A stretch of 64,000 nt of DNA, taken from positions 22,561,484 to 22,625,483 of the forward strand of contig CM043968.1 in assembly GCA_014529385.2 (NCBI GenBank), in the 5' to 3' direction. Below, one piece after another: positions 32,701 to 39,852 of this stretch; the stretch's first letter is position 1; each line of letters starts with the position of its first letter. Source of the DNA: Adiantum capillus-veneris. Its lineage: Eukaryota; Streptophyta; Polypodiopsida; Polypodiales; Pteridaceae. Both the position numbers and the translations under genes were made by a program. The notes below the pieces were generated by a model. It ran no database searches and had not been told where the DNA came from. It was given only the letters and a program-made list of their open reading frames with translations.

Positions 32701-35393
32701 GCGTAGATGGGGAAGAGGGAGGATCGAAAAAACCTCCTGGTGGGGAAAATTCTTCTTCGCCACCTCCATGCTCATCACCTTCATGCAAAGTATCCATTCC
32801 GCTTCGGGTGATGACCATACACTGAGATCTTAGGTTCTTAAGTTCATAAGGAACTTGGATTCTTGTGGTTCTTGGGTTCTTGAGTCCTTGAGTTCTTGGG
32901 GTTCTTAAGGTTCTTGAGGTCTTTCTTTAGTTTGCAATCTGTGTTAGAGAAGGCTTTTCTCTTACTCGAGCTCTACTCTTCTTTGCGGGCGCACTCCTTG
33001 GCGGCCTTGCGCGCTCACACCAAGGTTGCTTTTTTCCACTCACGTCGATTGGTTGGTCGCTAAGTGCACGGTCCGCTCTCAAGGAGTGAAAAGAGACACA
33101 AGGGGAGGCAGGACAAGCCCTTCTTTCTTGGGTTACCTATCACTCTTCAAAAAAACGATTAGGAATCGATACGCCCAAGTGGACTTGGGTTACGTACGAC
33201 CGCAACAAGCAAAAAAAAATTATGTGGTTCTTTCCTTGAGTGATACAGAACACTGCCAAAGCTCTGATACCAATGTAAGGTGCAACGAAAGTGAATGTTG
33301 AACTTTGCTCAAGATGAGTGCTCCAAACTGTGCTCAAGGGTTCCTTTTACTTACGGAAGGGAGAACCTTCCGTTCCTTTAGTGAGAGAGTGCAAATGATC
33401 ACAAACAAAGTGAAATGACACTGTCAATGAAGCTGTTGAGACTGAGAGATAGAGAGAGAAGAATACGACACCAGAATGTTGTCAAACCCTCCTCCAAGGG
33501 TCCCACTCTCTATGGCGAGAGAGGTCTATGCTATTGATTGCACAAATCTAGTACAATGGTCTAGATGCAATGGACTTGCCTACGATGTCGACGACGATGA
33601 TGACAACGTCAAGGACGGGCTGAAATCTAAAAACGCTAGGGATTGAAATTTGCTAACTTCTAAATTCTGACTGCTTGTCGGTGAGGACGACGATGGCGAT
33701 GACGCGACGACGATGCACTGAAAACGCAGATGCTTAAATCTGCAAATAGCGGGCTGAAACTGAAAACGCTGGTTGATTTGACCACACGGCGAGGATCTGT
33801 TGCAGGAAGGTGAGATCTGCGAGGTTCGAGGCTGCTACTACATAGTCTAACTACTGAAAACTGAAAACGTTGATGCTAGGGCTGATCTTGTCGCCGGGAA
33901 TCTGCAAAACGTTGGACTGATCTGCAAGTTGCAAAAACGTTGGGCTGGACTTGTACTTGCAAAAACGCTAGGCTTGCTGTTGTGAATTGCTAATGCAAGA
34001 GCTGATCTGCAATCTGCAAAACACCAGGGCTGATTTTTCTGAAAAACGCTAGATAGTCTTGTTAGCTGAAAAACGCTAGGTTGTCCTACTGGGTCTTGCT
34101 GAGAAGGTGCACTGTCAGACACTGGGTCCCTGTTGCCTCTTCTTCCAAGAAATGCTAGCGCTAGCTTTTCTTATATATCCCCTTAGTCAATTTGCCCTAC
34201 CCAGTTCCCAACAAAGTCACTTATTAATAATAAGTGAAAAATGGCTAAAATAGGAAAAATGGATTCTGTGCACTGTAAAATGCTCATGATGGCCATTGAC
34301 TGTAAGGCTGATGATCATGTTGTGTGCAACCAAAGGATATGCAACTACTTTACGTACCTGGACATGCACGGCCTGCGCACAGGCTCACAATGGTACCATA
34401 ACACTTCTTAAGCTGACCTAAACCCTAGACCTGAAGTAGCTTGTCCACATACACATAGGATTAGGTGTGCACGTGACAAAAGAATATTGCTTCGACGAAG
34501 AGATTAGTATGGACCACCTTACCATCATTACATGGTGCAGCATCTGAATCTATACAGGTTAAAACGGGCTTCTTAGCATGAGCTTGAATAACTAAGTCAT
34601 TCCTCTAAAAAATACAATTTCAGTGTTCTCTTCATTGGACATGGAGTATGGTCCCTGGATGATGGATGGTTTATCGTTTATCACAAAAAGAACATACATT
34701 GGTCATGTAATAAGGAGTCCCAAAAATGTGAAGCATACTCTTGCTCTTAAGTTGGTGTCAATTTGATAGGAACATACATTGATATTGCAATAAGGACTCC
34801 CACAAACATGAAGCGTAGTCTAGCTCTTATGTTGGTGCCGGTTTTGATTCATACCGTAAAGTCCCAAAAAGAATCTTTCTACTTATCTGAACTTTTGAAA
34901 TTTCGTTGTCTTGATATAGCCACATGTTAAAGCCTTCATATCCTATTTGGGTCAATCAGAAGCAGAAGGCTCATGAGCACGCACTACAACGTGTGTGTGT
35001 GGGGGTCCGGCGGGGTGGGTGGGTGGGGGGGGGGGGGGGGGGGGGGGGGGAGGGGGGAAATAATTTACAAAGAAAGTCATGCGCCACTTGAGCAGGCCCC
35101 TTGTGTACAACACATGTGCTGCTACCTTGCATCGCATTATTACCTGCAAAGCTTCTCTACTGCAATTTATCATAAGACCATGAGGCTTGAGCCCAACACA
35201 AAGTTCAAGATAAGTATGTACAATGCGCACATGAACACCTAAAGTAGGGGACGAGCAATGAAATGCGAGCGCAAAACCCTAAAAATGGAAAACAAAAGAA
35301 GAGAAATCGTACCCTCTTGAGCTCTTTCTTACGGAGCTCCTTGCGATATGCGTCGGTTGGGTTCATGACCTTGCCCCCCTTCGTCGTCTTCAT
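10365..35393 (-). CDS. WBP11: WBP11 (WW-domain-binding protein 11) orthologue, nine exons
   Basis: A complete plant-type WBP11 gene. Coding exons, in order: 35393-35313, 24574-24481, 12374-12289, 12145-12096, 12018-11952, 11841-11760, 11679-11288, 11205-10660, 10574-10365. All introns are GT-AG, the phases fit, and the total is 1608 nt for 535 residues plus stop. The N-terminus ([20 protein letters not shown], exon 1) and the basic helical part (exons 2-3: [39 protein letters not shown]) are the WBP11 family signature. Residues about 160-460 are very proline-rich with PPPPP and PPGPP runs, the expected ligands for WW domains. The C-terminus ends in [13 protein letters not shown], matching the conserved tail of plant homologues. 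In animals WBP11 is a nuclear splicing-associated protein that binds the WW protein PQBP1/Npw38 and PP1; the plant role is inferred. Two introns of 10.7 and 12.1 kb are full of retroelements, yet no exon is damaged. Confidence 0.93.
10660..11205 (-). CDS. WBP11: WBP11 exon 8 (residues 285-466, proline-rich)
   Basis: 546 nt beginning [20 protein letters not shown] and continuing into PPPPPPP and [11 protein letters not shown] repeats typical of WW and SH3 ligands. Acceptor GTACAG, donor ATG|GTAAGC. Confidence 0.9.
11288..11679 (-). CDS. WBP11: WBP11 exon 7 (residues 154-284, proline-rich)
   Basis: 392 nt opening with [10 protein letters not shown] and running into several polyproline tracts separated by acidic and serine-rich linkers. 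Acceptor ATGCAG, donor GGG|GTATAG. A glycine-rich reading frame on the opposite strand is only its shadow. Confidence 0.9.
11760..11841 (-). CDS. WBP11: WBP11 exon 6 (residues 127-153 plus 1 nt)
   Basis: 82 nt encoding [20 protein letters not shown] and then PMYKSSI, a near-invariant plant WBP11 segment. Acceptor TGCAG, donor G|GTATAT. Confidence 0.92.
11952..12018 (-). CDS. WBP11: WBP11 exon 5 (residues 104-126)
   Basis: 67 nt. The first base completes a serine codon, then [17 protein letters not shown]. Acceptor CTGCAG, donor GAG|GTATTT. Confidence 0.9.
12096..12145 (-). CDS. WBP11: WBP11 exon 4 (residues 88-103 plus 2 nt)
   Basis: 50-nt exon reading [16 protein letters not shown], the family's conserved segment. 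Acceptor GGCAG, donor AG|GTGATC. Confidence 0.9.
12289..12374 (-). CDS. WBP11: WBP11 exon 3 (residues 59-87)
   Basis: 86 nt after the acceptor GGCAG. The first two bases complete the lysine codon split across intron 2, giving ETM-K-ADGALDK. It contains the conserved [15 protein letters not shown] block, probably a nuclear-localisation and coiled segment. Donor GTGATT. Confidence 0.93.
13163..13245. repeat. CA/GT-rich imperfect microsatellite
   Basis: Alternating purine-pyrimidine sequence (gtgtgtgcgcgcgcacac and acgcacgcacacacac) flanked by two copies of acgagcatacatcaata at about 13187 and 13237. It lies in WBP11 intron 2. Confidence 0.8.
14473..14594. repeat. 61-bp diverged tandem duplication
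   Basis: Two units (14473-14533 and 14534-14594) share caaccc.agctatgagctg and the trailing gtcttactttgg block, with roughly ten differences. Confidence 0.8.
14672..14762. repeat. (TG)n(AG)n compound microsatellite
   Basis: A TG run with CG interruptions (14672-14742) continues directly into an AG run. Likely length-polymorphic. Confidence 0.95.
14800..15150. repeat. Three dispersed copies of a short intronic repeat
   Basis: The block ctaaggactttgactgcc followed by a gatccc or aatccc box and gtcactctctcc occurs near 14802, 14873 and 15090, with growing divergence. Confidence 0.7.
15255..15259. repeat. C1 target-site duplication (left)
   Basis: acttt, repeated exactly at 20337-20341. Confidence 0.95.
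15260..15486 (+). repeat. C1 copia 5' LTR (227 bp)
   Basis: Begins TGTTACCATATACATG and ends TTCCAACA. It differs from the 3' LTR at 20111-20336 by about four changes, so C1 is comparatively young. The same LTR family occurs at 58795, 59119 and 63292. Confidence 0.97.
15489..15500 (+). other. C1 primer-binding site (tRNA-iMet)
   Basis: TGGTATCAGAGC, complementary to the 3' end of initiator tRNA-Met, two bases after the 5' LTR. Confidence 0.95.
15808..20035 (+). pseudogene. C1 copia gag-pol polyprotein, broken
   Basis: Order gag, protease, integrase, reverse transcriptase, RNase H identifies Ty1/copia. From the ATG at 15808 the Gag domain is interrupted by a TAG at about 15925, then runs to a zinc knuckle ([14 protein letters not shown], about 16645). 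The protease motif is [12 protein letters not shown], with E where relative C2 has D, so the catalytic aspartate is lost. Integrase shows [13 protein letters not shown] and NGVVERKN. Reverse transcriptase shows [10 protein letters not shown] (about 19080). RNase H shows SDSDWAG and CEAEYRAV. Compared with C2 there are frameshifts near 17212, 17508, 18535, 18715 and 19845, plus TAG in place of CAG at about 18716. It cannot encode a working polyprotein. Confidence 0.95.
20101..20110 (+). other. C1 polypurine tract
   Basis: AGGGGGGATT directly before the 3' LTR. Confidence 0.9.
20111..20336 (+). repeat. C1 copia 3' LTR
   Basis: TGTTACC...TTCCAACA. It is one base shorter than the 5' LTR through a C deletion in the ttttttccc run. 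It is followed by the target duplication acttt at 20337-20341. Confidence 0.97.
20337..20341. repeat. C1 target-site duplication (right)
   Basis: acttt, partner of 15255-15259. Confidence 0.95.
20655..23140 (+). pseudogene. LINE (L1-type) remnant: endonuclease and 3' zinc knuckle
   Basis: Fragments in several plus-strand frames follow the order of a plant L1-type [12 protein letters not shown] (about 20665) starts an AP-endonuclease-like domain, [10 protein letters not shown] (about 20770) carries its catalytic glutamate, NGGDFNNVE (about 21062) the GDFN motif, and SNHAPM (about 21334) its terminal S-D/N-H. The 21328-22030 stretch resembles the linker before the reverse transcriptase, with [11 protein letters not shown]. 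The catalytic reverse transcriptase block was not found. Near 22950-23040, [16 protein letters not shown] matches the zf-RVT segment at the end of plant LINEs. It appears internally deleted and has many stops. Confidence 0.75.
23140..23480 (+). pseudogene. Gypsy integrase zinc-finger fragment
   Basis: [20 protein letters not shown] followed by KILQAGLWW and KTCDICR fits the HHCC zinc finger of a Ty3/gypsy integrase (H-x-H, then C-x2-C). It joins the LINE remnant without LTRs and ends shortly after, so it is an orphan piece. Confidence 0.75.
23707..23737. repeat. Poly-C tract (31 bp)
   Basis: Thirty-one consecutive C. On the coding strand of WBP11 this is a G run within intron 2, able to form a quadruplex. 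Confidence 0.95.
24481..24574 (-). CDS. WBP11: WBP11 exon 2 (residues 28-58 plus 1 nt)
   Basis: 94 nt starting after the acceptor TTTCAG. It encodes a basic segment [10 protein letters not shown] followed by [20 protein letters not shown], exactly the continuation expected after exon 1 in plant WBP11. Donor A|GTAAGA. It is isolated between two giant introns and is shorter than most gene finders' comfort zone. Confidence 0.93.
25130..25310 (+). repeat. Gypsy LTR end (R-U5 block), copy 1
   Basis: Contains the family block aaataccgaaaggggcgcc, then tctttggggcc and a ggaact.tgcc box, followed by ttaaagtt and a final gacttggggtgcccaag. The same order of boxes recurs at 26374, 26750 and 53580, and in part at 26945. 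Confidence 0.75.
26040..26440 (+). repeat. Gypsy LTR fragment, copy 2
   Basis: An 8-bp-arm hairpin (gggctagg..cctagccc, 26075-26099) and an aataaag box at about 26113 precede an aagaaataccggaagggac block at about 26380. This order resembles the LTR at 53150-53790, which has its own hairpin-like box near 53172. Confidence 0.55.
26480..26930 (+). repeat. Gypsy LTR fragment, copy 3
   Basis: Carries aataaagaaacaccgaaagg at about 26744 followed by gacgccaatctttggggcc and ggaactctgcc, the same R-U5 signature as copy 1, including a putative polyadenylation signal aataaa. Confidence 0.65.
26935..27111 (+). repeat. Gypsy LTR end, copy 4, adjoining G3 gag
   Basis: gacaccaatcttcggggac at about 26945 and cttgaagtgtccaagtc at about 27090 match the R-U5 order of the other copies. 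The G3 coding start follows directly at about 27112, so this is probably the end of the G3 5' LTR. Confidence 0.6.
27112..28710 (+). pseudogene. G3 gypsy gag-protease remnant
   Basis: A plus-strand Ty3/gypsy Gag in broken frames. It has a proline-rich start, then a retrotransposon Gag core ([34 protein letters not shown], 27380-27530). A zinc knuckle follows at about 28165 ([13 protein letters not shown], last cysteine changed to tyrosine). The protease loop ILFDT at about 28375 has TGA where the G codon should be, and then a MANGTY block. A GHDW motif at about 28590 marks its end. No reverse transcriptase follows, because the T1 LTR begins at 28775. The stretch 27545-28060 is poorly conserved. 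Confidence 0.75.
28775..29948 (-). repeat. T1 3' LTR (1174 bp)
   Basis: Matches 33274-34478 with moderate divergence. On the plus strand it starts tgtaaggtgc and ends acatgaca. Its centre (29090-29560) is built from about ten imperfect copies of a gcaaaacgctagggctg-type motif. The flank aaagg (28770-28774) is nearly identical to aaaga at 34479-34483, a possible target duplication. Confidence 0.92.
29949..29962 (-). other. T1 polypurine tract
   Basis: Minus-strand GAAAAAGGAGGGGA ends exactly where the 3' LTR begins (TGTCATGTGC). Confidence 0.85.
30092..30940 (-). pseudogene. T1 unidentified ORF region after protease
   Basis: Two overlapping minus-strand frames (30469-30909 and 30092-30580) occupy the place where reverse transcriptase and integrase would lie. 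The first is Asp/His-rich at its start ([18 protein letters not shown]) and contains an exact 20-residue repeat. The second reads through [21 protein letters not shown] recognise no Pol motif in either. They may be a decayed accessory ORF or captured sequence. Confidence 0.4.
30606..30723. repeat. 60-bp perfect tandem duplication in T1
   Basis: The unit starting agaaactgtcacgaatg at 30604 repeats at 30664 without a difference over about 58 bp. It keeps the reading frame (20 codons). Confidence 0.95.
30942..31420 (-). pseudogene. T1 aspartic protease remnant
   Basis: [14 protein letters not shown] at about 31310-31345 is a retropepsin active-site loop (D-S-G). A following frame has the DMLLGIRCF block (about 31110), equivalent to the terminal I-L-G motif. 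A frameshift near 31197 separates the two. It follows Gag and its zinc knuckle in the usual order. Confidence 0.7.
31430..32818 (-). pseudogene. T1 Gag with Arg/Glu-rich coiled coil and zinc knuckle
   Basis: Starts at the ATG at 32818 ([20 protein letters not shown]). A repetitive Arg/Glu-rich segment at about 32410-32640 ([16 protein letters not shown]-type units) should form a coiled coil. A Gag core follows ([12 protein letters not shown], then [17 protein letters not shown]). There is a Ser/Asn-rich linker, and a zinc knuckle ([14 protein letters not shown]) at about 31515. In-frame stops occur between the blocks. Gag would form the particle; without Pol this element would depend on a helper. 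Confidence 0.75.
33261..33272 (-). other. T1 primer-binding site (tRNA-iMet)
   Basis: gctctgatacca on the plus strand, that is TGGTATCAGAGC on the element strand, one base from the 5' LTR at 33274. Confidence 0.93.
33274..34478 (-). repeat. T1 5' LTR (1205 bp)
   Basis: Partner of 28775-29948, with tgtaaggtgc start and acgtgaca end on the plus strand. It has the same internal subrepeats in somewhat decayed form. Confidence 0.92.
34688..34850. repeat. Diverged tandem repeat (about 81 bp x 2)
   Basis: The block starting acatacattg and continuing through aataagga.tccca, tgaagc and gctctta.gttggtg occurs twice, at about 34690 and 34771. Confidence 0.75.
35025..35057. repeat. Poly-G tract beside WBP11 exon 1
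   Basis: 26 consecutive G (35025-35050), one A, then six more G, preceded by gggtgggtggg. It lies about 260 bp inside intron 1, on the strand used as template for WBP11. Confidence 0.95.
35313..35393 (-). CDS. WBP11: WBP11 exon 1 (residues 1-27)
   Basis: 81 nt from the ATG at 35391-35393, encoding the family N-terminus through KELKR. The donor is GTACGA at 35312. It ends between codons. The next exon is 10.7 kb away. Confidence 0.92.
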
Positions 35394-35710
35394 GGCTGAG
35401 TCTCAGACTTTCCGTTGTCTCGCTGCTTCAGGGTAGAACAATCGCAGGTCCCTGCTTGCAGAGTTCAAACTTCTATTAAACACGTCAAACGTCAAACTTT
35501 CAAGCTAATCAAGAAGCGTTACTAATGGAACATATAAGGTACCTACTATTAACTTGGTAAGCCTAGGTTTAGCGAGCTTGTGACAAATATCAAACGGCCA
35601 AGAATGATAAACGGTGTGAAAAGTCTCACGTAATTTTAATTTTATCGGACAGCCAAGAGTGATAACTAATGTGAAAAGAATCTTAATATTATCATGCACG
35701 CAGTTGCAAT
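35394..35710 (-). promoter_or_regulatory. WBP11 5' UTR and likely core promoter region
   Basis: Inferred from position upstream of the ATG. It contains a diverged direct repeat (gccaagaatgataaacg..gtgtgaaaag at about 35596 and gccaagagtgataac..tgtgaaaag at about 35651) roughly 200-300 bp upstream. I see no definite TATA box. Confidence 0.4.
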
Positions 35711-35929
35711 AAAGTGTGTTGCCTTTTGATCGCTTACGTCAACTTATGTACAATGCATGAAAAGCTCCTCTACGTCACAACGCAACCTACAAGCCCTCTG
35801 CCTCTTCCTCTCACGTCATCACAACTTGCTCAACATCCCATGCAGGTGTCAGTGCAACTTCCTAAGCCAGCGTGCAGCGTGCCAACCCTCTGTCCCTACT
35901 TCAAGAGCCACCCTGCGCTAGAAGTTATG

Positions 35930-36740
35930 ATGCATTGAAAGCTTTAGCGTACTATCCCTCGTTGGATGGTCTACACACAACCGAAAGGCAACATCGGCCA
36001 TTCTTGCAAAGTGATAGCAATGTACCTCACCTTGAAGAGTGAGACAGGCACTGAGCTTCTTGAGTACTTCTTTAAACATTTTCTCACTAGCATGTATTCC
36101 CCCCTAAAAGCAAGAGTAAAGGGCATCAACCATAAGAGCTTGATCTGTTGAATGATCATGGACCAGCTTTGTGCAGCTCGCAGGCTTTGTGATTGAAAGT
36201 TAGGACAACACATGGTGGACATGAGAGTGGATATCGCGGCTGACATGAGAGAAGATATGAGAATGAAGAGGTCACGACACAGAGGATGAATATAGAAGAG
36301 ATTGTAATAGAGAGATAGAAGGACTCACAAAGAGTATGAATATGACGACAATGAACGCAGATATCGAAGAAAGAGGGATCAAAATGATAGAAACCCTATC
36401 TCTTCAAAAGAGCAACAACCACAGGAACTTGAGATGTTCAACCACGAGAACTAGAGTTGTTCTATGATCATGAATTGTGTGTGCTTTGTGCAGCTTGCAA
36501 ACTTCATGATCAAAATCTAGGTTGGTGTATGATCGTACAGGATGGAGATCATGGTCAACATGAGAGAAGGTATGAAAAATGAAGAGCTCATGACACAGAC
36601 GATGAACATAGAGGAGATGAGAGAGAGAGAGAGAGAGATGGAGATGGTGATTGAAGGACTGACAAAGAGCATGATGACAATGATGAATGCAACTATTGGC
36701 GCAAGAGGTTCCATGTATCAAGTCAAAAAAAGTTTAAGGT
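35930..36740 (+). pseudogene. G4 gypsy gag remnant, left part
   Basis: A plus-strand Gag piece (FFKHFLTSMYSPLKARVKGI, about 36070-36130) is followed by an Arg/His/Glu-rich tail. The tail exists as two tandem copies about 310 bp apart (36180-36350 and 36490-36700) sharing gacatgagaga.g.tatga and agaaggact.acaaagag. The same tail type is found at 51900-52660, on the other side of C4, so C4 probably split this element. Confidence 0.55.
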
Positions 36741-36981
36741 AATGGATTCGTTTTCATGTATTGTAAATGCCAAAAATAAAAAGTGACCCTCCAACACTAG
36801 AGGAGAAGCACGTCATGACTCTCCAACACTGGAGGAGATAACAAGTATAAAGGGGAAGGGCACTCCCTACGGTTTATAAAAATTAGGTGAAGATTGTGCC
36901 ACCTCTCTGCCATACACACATATGGTTTTTTCCTTCTTTTAATGGGCAAAACATATGAGCACCTAATGCATTGATCATGAT

Positions 36982-36986
36982 CTTTT
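36982..36986. repeat. C4 target-site duplication (left)
   Basis: ctttt, repeated at 51759-51763. Confidence 0.9.
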
Positions 36987-37178
36987 TGAAGGAGTACGAG
37001 CGGAAGTGCGACGCGAGAGAGAGTGAGAGAAGAAGAGCACGGCGATATGGTGAACTCGCTCTACTGTAATGTGTAGAGCATACTGAGTTCTTATTAGGTT
37101 TTTACGAAAGAATATGTGTACATACCTGGCGGCCCGCCCACTTACCTGGGCGACCACATTGGGCTTTATACCCCAACA
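36987..37178 (-). repeat. C4 copia 3' LTR (192 bp)
   Basis: Plus strand tgaaggagtacgagcgg to ataccccaaca. It differs from 51567-51758 at about seven of 192 positions. A minus-strand polypurine tract, AAGTGGGAGGT, abuts it at 37179-37189. Confidence 0.95.
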
Positions 37179-37299
37179 ACCTCCCACTTAAAGTCCAATG
37201 TGGTACTTTAAGTGTGAGAGAAGCTACTATACAAGCTAATATACAAGAAATGTAGAGAAGTGATGTACTACCCTACACCTAACTGCTTGCGAAAATGCG

Positions 37300-39265
37300 C
37301 AAAGCTCTATGAGGGAAGTCCTTTTGTAAGTAGATCAGCAGGATTTTCTGTGGTGTGAACTTTGACAAGCTGAAGTTGCTTATCCTCGAGCATTTCCCCG
37401 ATGAAATGATACTTCACATCCACATGCTTTGTCTTTGAGTGATAAACTGGATTGCGAGCCAATTGTATAGCACTTTGACTATCACAATATAACACAGGCA
37501 TCTCTTCTTTGATTCCCAAATCTGTTACTAGTCGATTAAGCCAAATTGATTCTTTGCATGCCTCTGATGCTGCAACATATTCAGCCTCTGTAGTAGACTA
37601 AGTAACACAATCTTGTAATCTAGAACGCCATGATACTACTCCACCAACCCTTTACACTTAGCTCCTGACTCCCATAGCATATACGCATACTCTTTGTAGC
37701 TTTCAGGTATCTCAATATTCCTTTCACTGCCTCCCAATGTTTCTTGCCTGGGTTTGACATGTATCGACTTACTACTCCCACTGCAAATGCAATGTCTGGG
37801 CGAGTAGCAATCATTGCATACATCAAACTACCCACTGCAGACGCATATGGAATCTTATCCATTTCAGCCTATTCTTCCTCAGACACAGGACAATCCTGTT
37901 TGCTAAGTTTCACATATGGTGGCAATGGAACACTCAGTGCCTTTCCCTTCTCCATATTGAAACGTTGCAAAACCTTGTCAATATACTCTGTTTGAGATAA
38001 CCGAATCAACTTCTTTGATCTGTCTCTCTCAATGCGCATACCAAGTATATGACTTGCCTCACCCATGTCTTTCATGTCAAACGATTTTGCCATCTTTGAC
38101 TTCAAAGCTGAAATTTCTTCCAAGTGCTTGCCAGCAATCAACATGTCATCCACATAAAAAATAAGGATCAGCCAACTGCCATCCTTAGCCTTCTTTGTAT
38201 ATAGACAGTGATCGAACTCACTACGTTTGTAGCCTTGAGAAAGCATAAACTTGTGGAATTTATGGTACCATGCCCTCGGTGATTGTTTTAAGCCATAAAG
38301 ACTCTTTAACAACTGGCATACCCAATCTTCCTTGCCTTTCTCAACAAACCCTTCTGGCTGCTGCATGTGAATTTCCACATCTAAATCACCATGCAAGAAC
38401 GCTGTCTTGACATCCATTTGGTGCAACACCAAATCTAATATGGCAACCAATGCAAGAAAGCATCTCAATGTAGTCATCTTGACCACCGGAGAGAAGACTT
38501 CATCAAAGTCAATGCCTTGTTCTTGCTTAAAGCCCTTGGCAACAAGCCTTGCTTTGTACTTTGGCTGACTATCATGAGCGGTGATCTTATACTTGTAAAC
38601 CCATTTACAAGGTAGAGCCTTTTTGCCCTGTGGTAATTTAACTAGCTTCCATGTCTTGTTTTTATGCAGAGCTGTCATCTCTGACTGCATGGCCAATTGC
38701 CAATTCCCGGAGTCCTTCATTTGCACTGCTTCCTTGTAACATGAAGGCTCATTGCAATCAGTCAACATGACATAGTTCATAGATGGAACAAACCTATCAG
38801 GAGGTCGCGTGACACATCCAGATCTACGCACAATAGGTGGCTCAGGCTCAGCCACAACCTGTGGTTCCACTCTATCCTGTCCTTGCTCCTCTTGAGCCCT
38901 GACATTTTGTCTTGCACGTGCAGGTCCATCTTCTTGGAAGACAACTCTTCTAATCCCCTCAACCCTCTCTGGTTTAGAATGATATTTGGATTCATTAAAG
39001 TGAACATCATTGCTGCGGACAACCTTTCTGGATTCGGGATCCCAAAGTCTGTACCCCATCTCACCAGAATTACCATAGCCTAGAAAGATGCACTTTCTAC
39101 TCTTTGGCTCAAGTTTGTTCCTAAATTCCTTTGGAACGTGAGTATATGCCTCACAGCCAAAGACTCTGAGATGCTTGTATGAGGGCATTTTGCCTGACCA
39201 TACCATCTCTGGCACTGAATCCTTCTGCAAAACCTTGCTAGGAGATTGTGCGCTCCTTACCGCAC
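37300..39265 (-). pseudogene. C4 copia integrase C-terminus, reverse transcriptase and RNase H
   Basis: From the break at 39265 the frame reads the end of integrase (SYKHLRVFGCEAY, FLGYGNSGEMGYRLW). The complete reverse transcriptase follows: [42 protein letters not shown] and FYVDDMLIAG at about 38135-38165. A TAG at 37869-37871 replaces the expected glutamine. RNase H continues with STTEAEYVAASEA and LYCDSQSAIQLARNPVYH, but the segment with its first catalytic aspartate (usually D-x-D-W/Y-A-G) is missing at about 37660. Gag, protease and most of integrase are absent because of G2 and an adjoining deletion. Confidence 0.93.
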
Positions 39266-39497
39266 TGTTGAAGCAAGGGACTTGCCAATACACCGTGTGC
39301 GAGCCACAAACGGCTCCAAGCACACAACAAGCCTAAACTAGCAAGCTCAAGAGAGCAAAGGGTGTGTCACTCACCGCTCTACGCTCGCCTTCGTGGTGGA
39401 TTCCTCGCCGCGATGAAGAAGAAGCTGCAGTCGTACCGCGCTCAACCGCTTCGTCGCCGTCGTGCCTTCGTAATGCTCGATCGCACACACACTCTCC

Positions 39498-39535
<38 letters not shown>

Positions 39536-39837
39536 AGGAGGTGAAGAAGAAGAAGAAGATGGAGATGGAGATGGAGCAAGAGCACTCTTCTATTGCACAA
39601 ATGAGAGAATGAGTAAAAATTAGGTTTAGTTGGCTTTTATAGGAGCTCACCCCATTCACACTTGGGCGCCCATGCTTAGCCAACTAACCCTAGCATGTTC
39701 GTGTTAGAGTGCGCCTCTCATCGGCGATCACTCTACCTTTCCCTATTGGACCGACAAGCTCGGTACCTGACTCTACCAAATACATAATACACGTCCATCG
39801 TAGGCGATAGGGTGTTCGTGTGCCGTGAGGGTTAACA
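39266..39837 (-). repeat. G2 gypsy 3' LTR (572 bp)
   Basis: Plus strand tgttgaagc...ggttaaca gives TG..CA ends with a TGTT/AACA inverted repeat. It has a TATA-like ctataaaag on the element strand near 39640 and a (CT)n(CA)n microsatellite at 39496-39534. It interrupts the C4 reading frame. No second copy exists at the other end of G2, so the assignment rests on its ends, the adjacent polypurine tract and the disrupted host element. Confidence 0.75.
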
Positions 39838-39852
39838 TGCCCCCCTTCCTGA
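39838..39852 (-). other. G2 polypurine tract
   Basis: AGGAAGGGGGG on the minus strand, next to the 3' LTR start. Confidence 0.85.

Larger units (their letters stand above)
24575..35312 (-). other. WBP11 intron 1 (10.7 kb)
   Basis: Donor GTACGA at 35312, acceptor TTTCAG before 24574. It carries gypsy LTR ends at 25130-27110, the gag-protease remnant G3, and the gag-only element T1. T1 is the one large insertion in either intron with the same orientation as the gene. Confidence 0.88.

Noticed and set aside
32286-32825. 179-codon Ser/Arg-rich plus-strand ORF
   Set aside because: Shadow of the Arg/Glu-rich coiled-coil part of T1 Gag on the minus strand.
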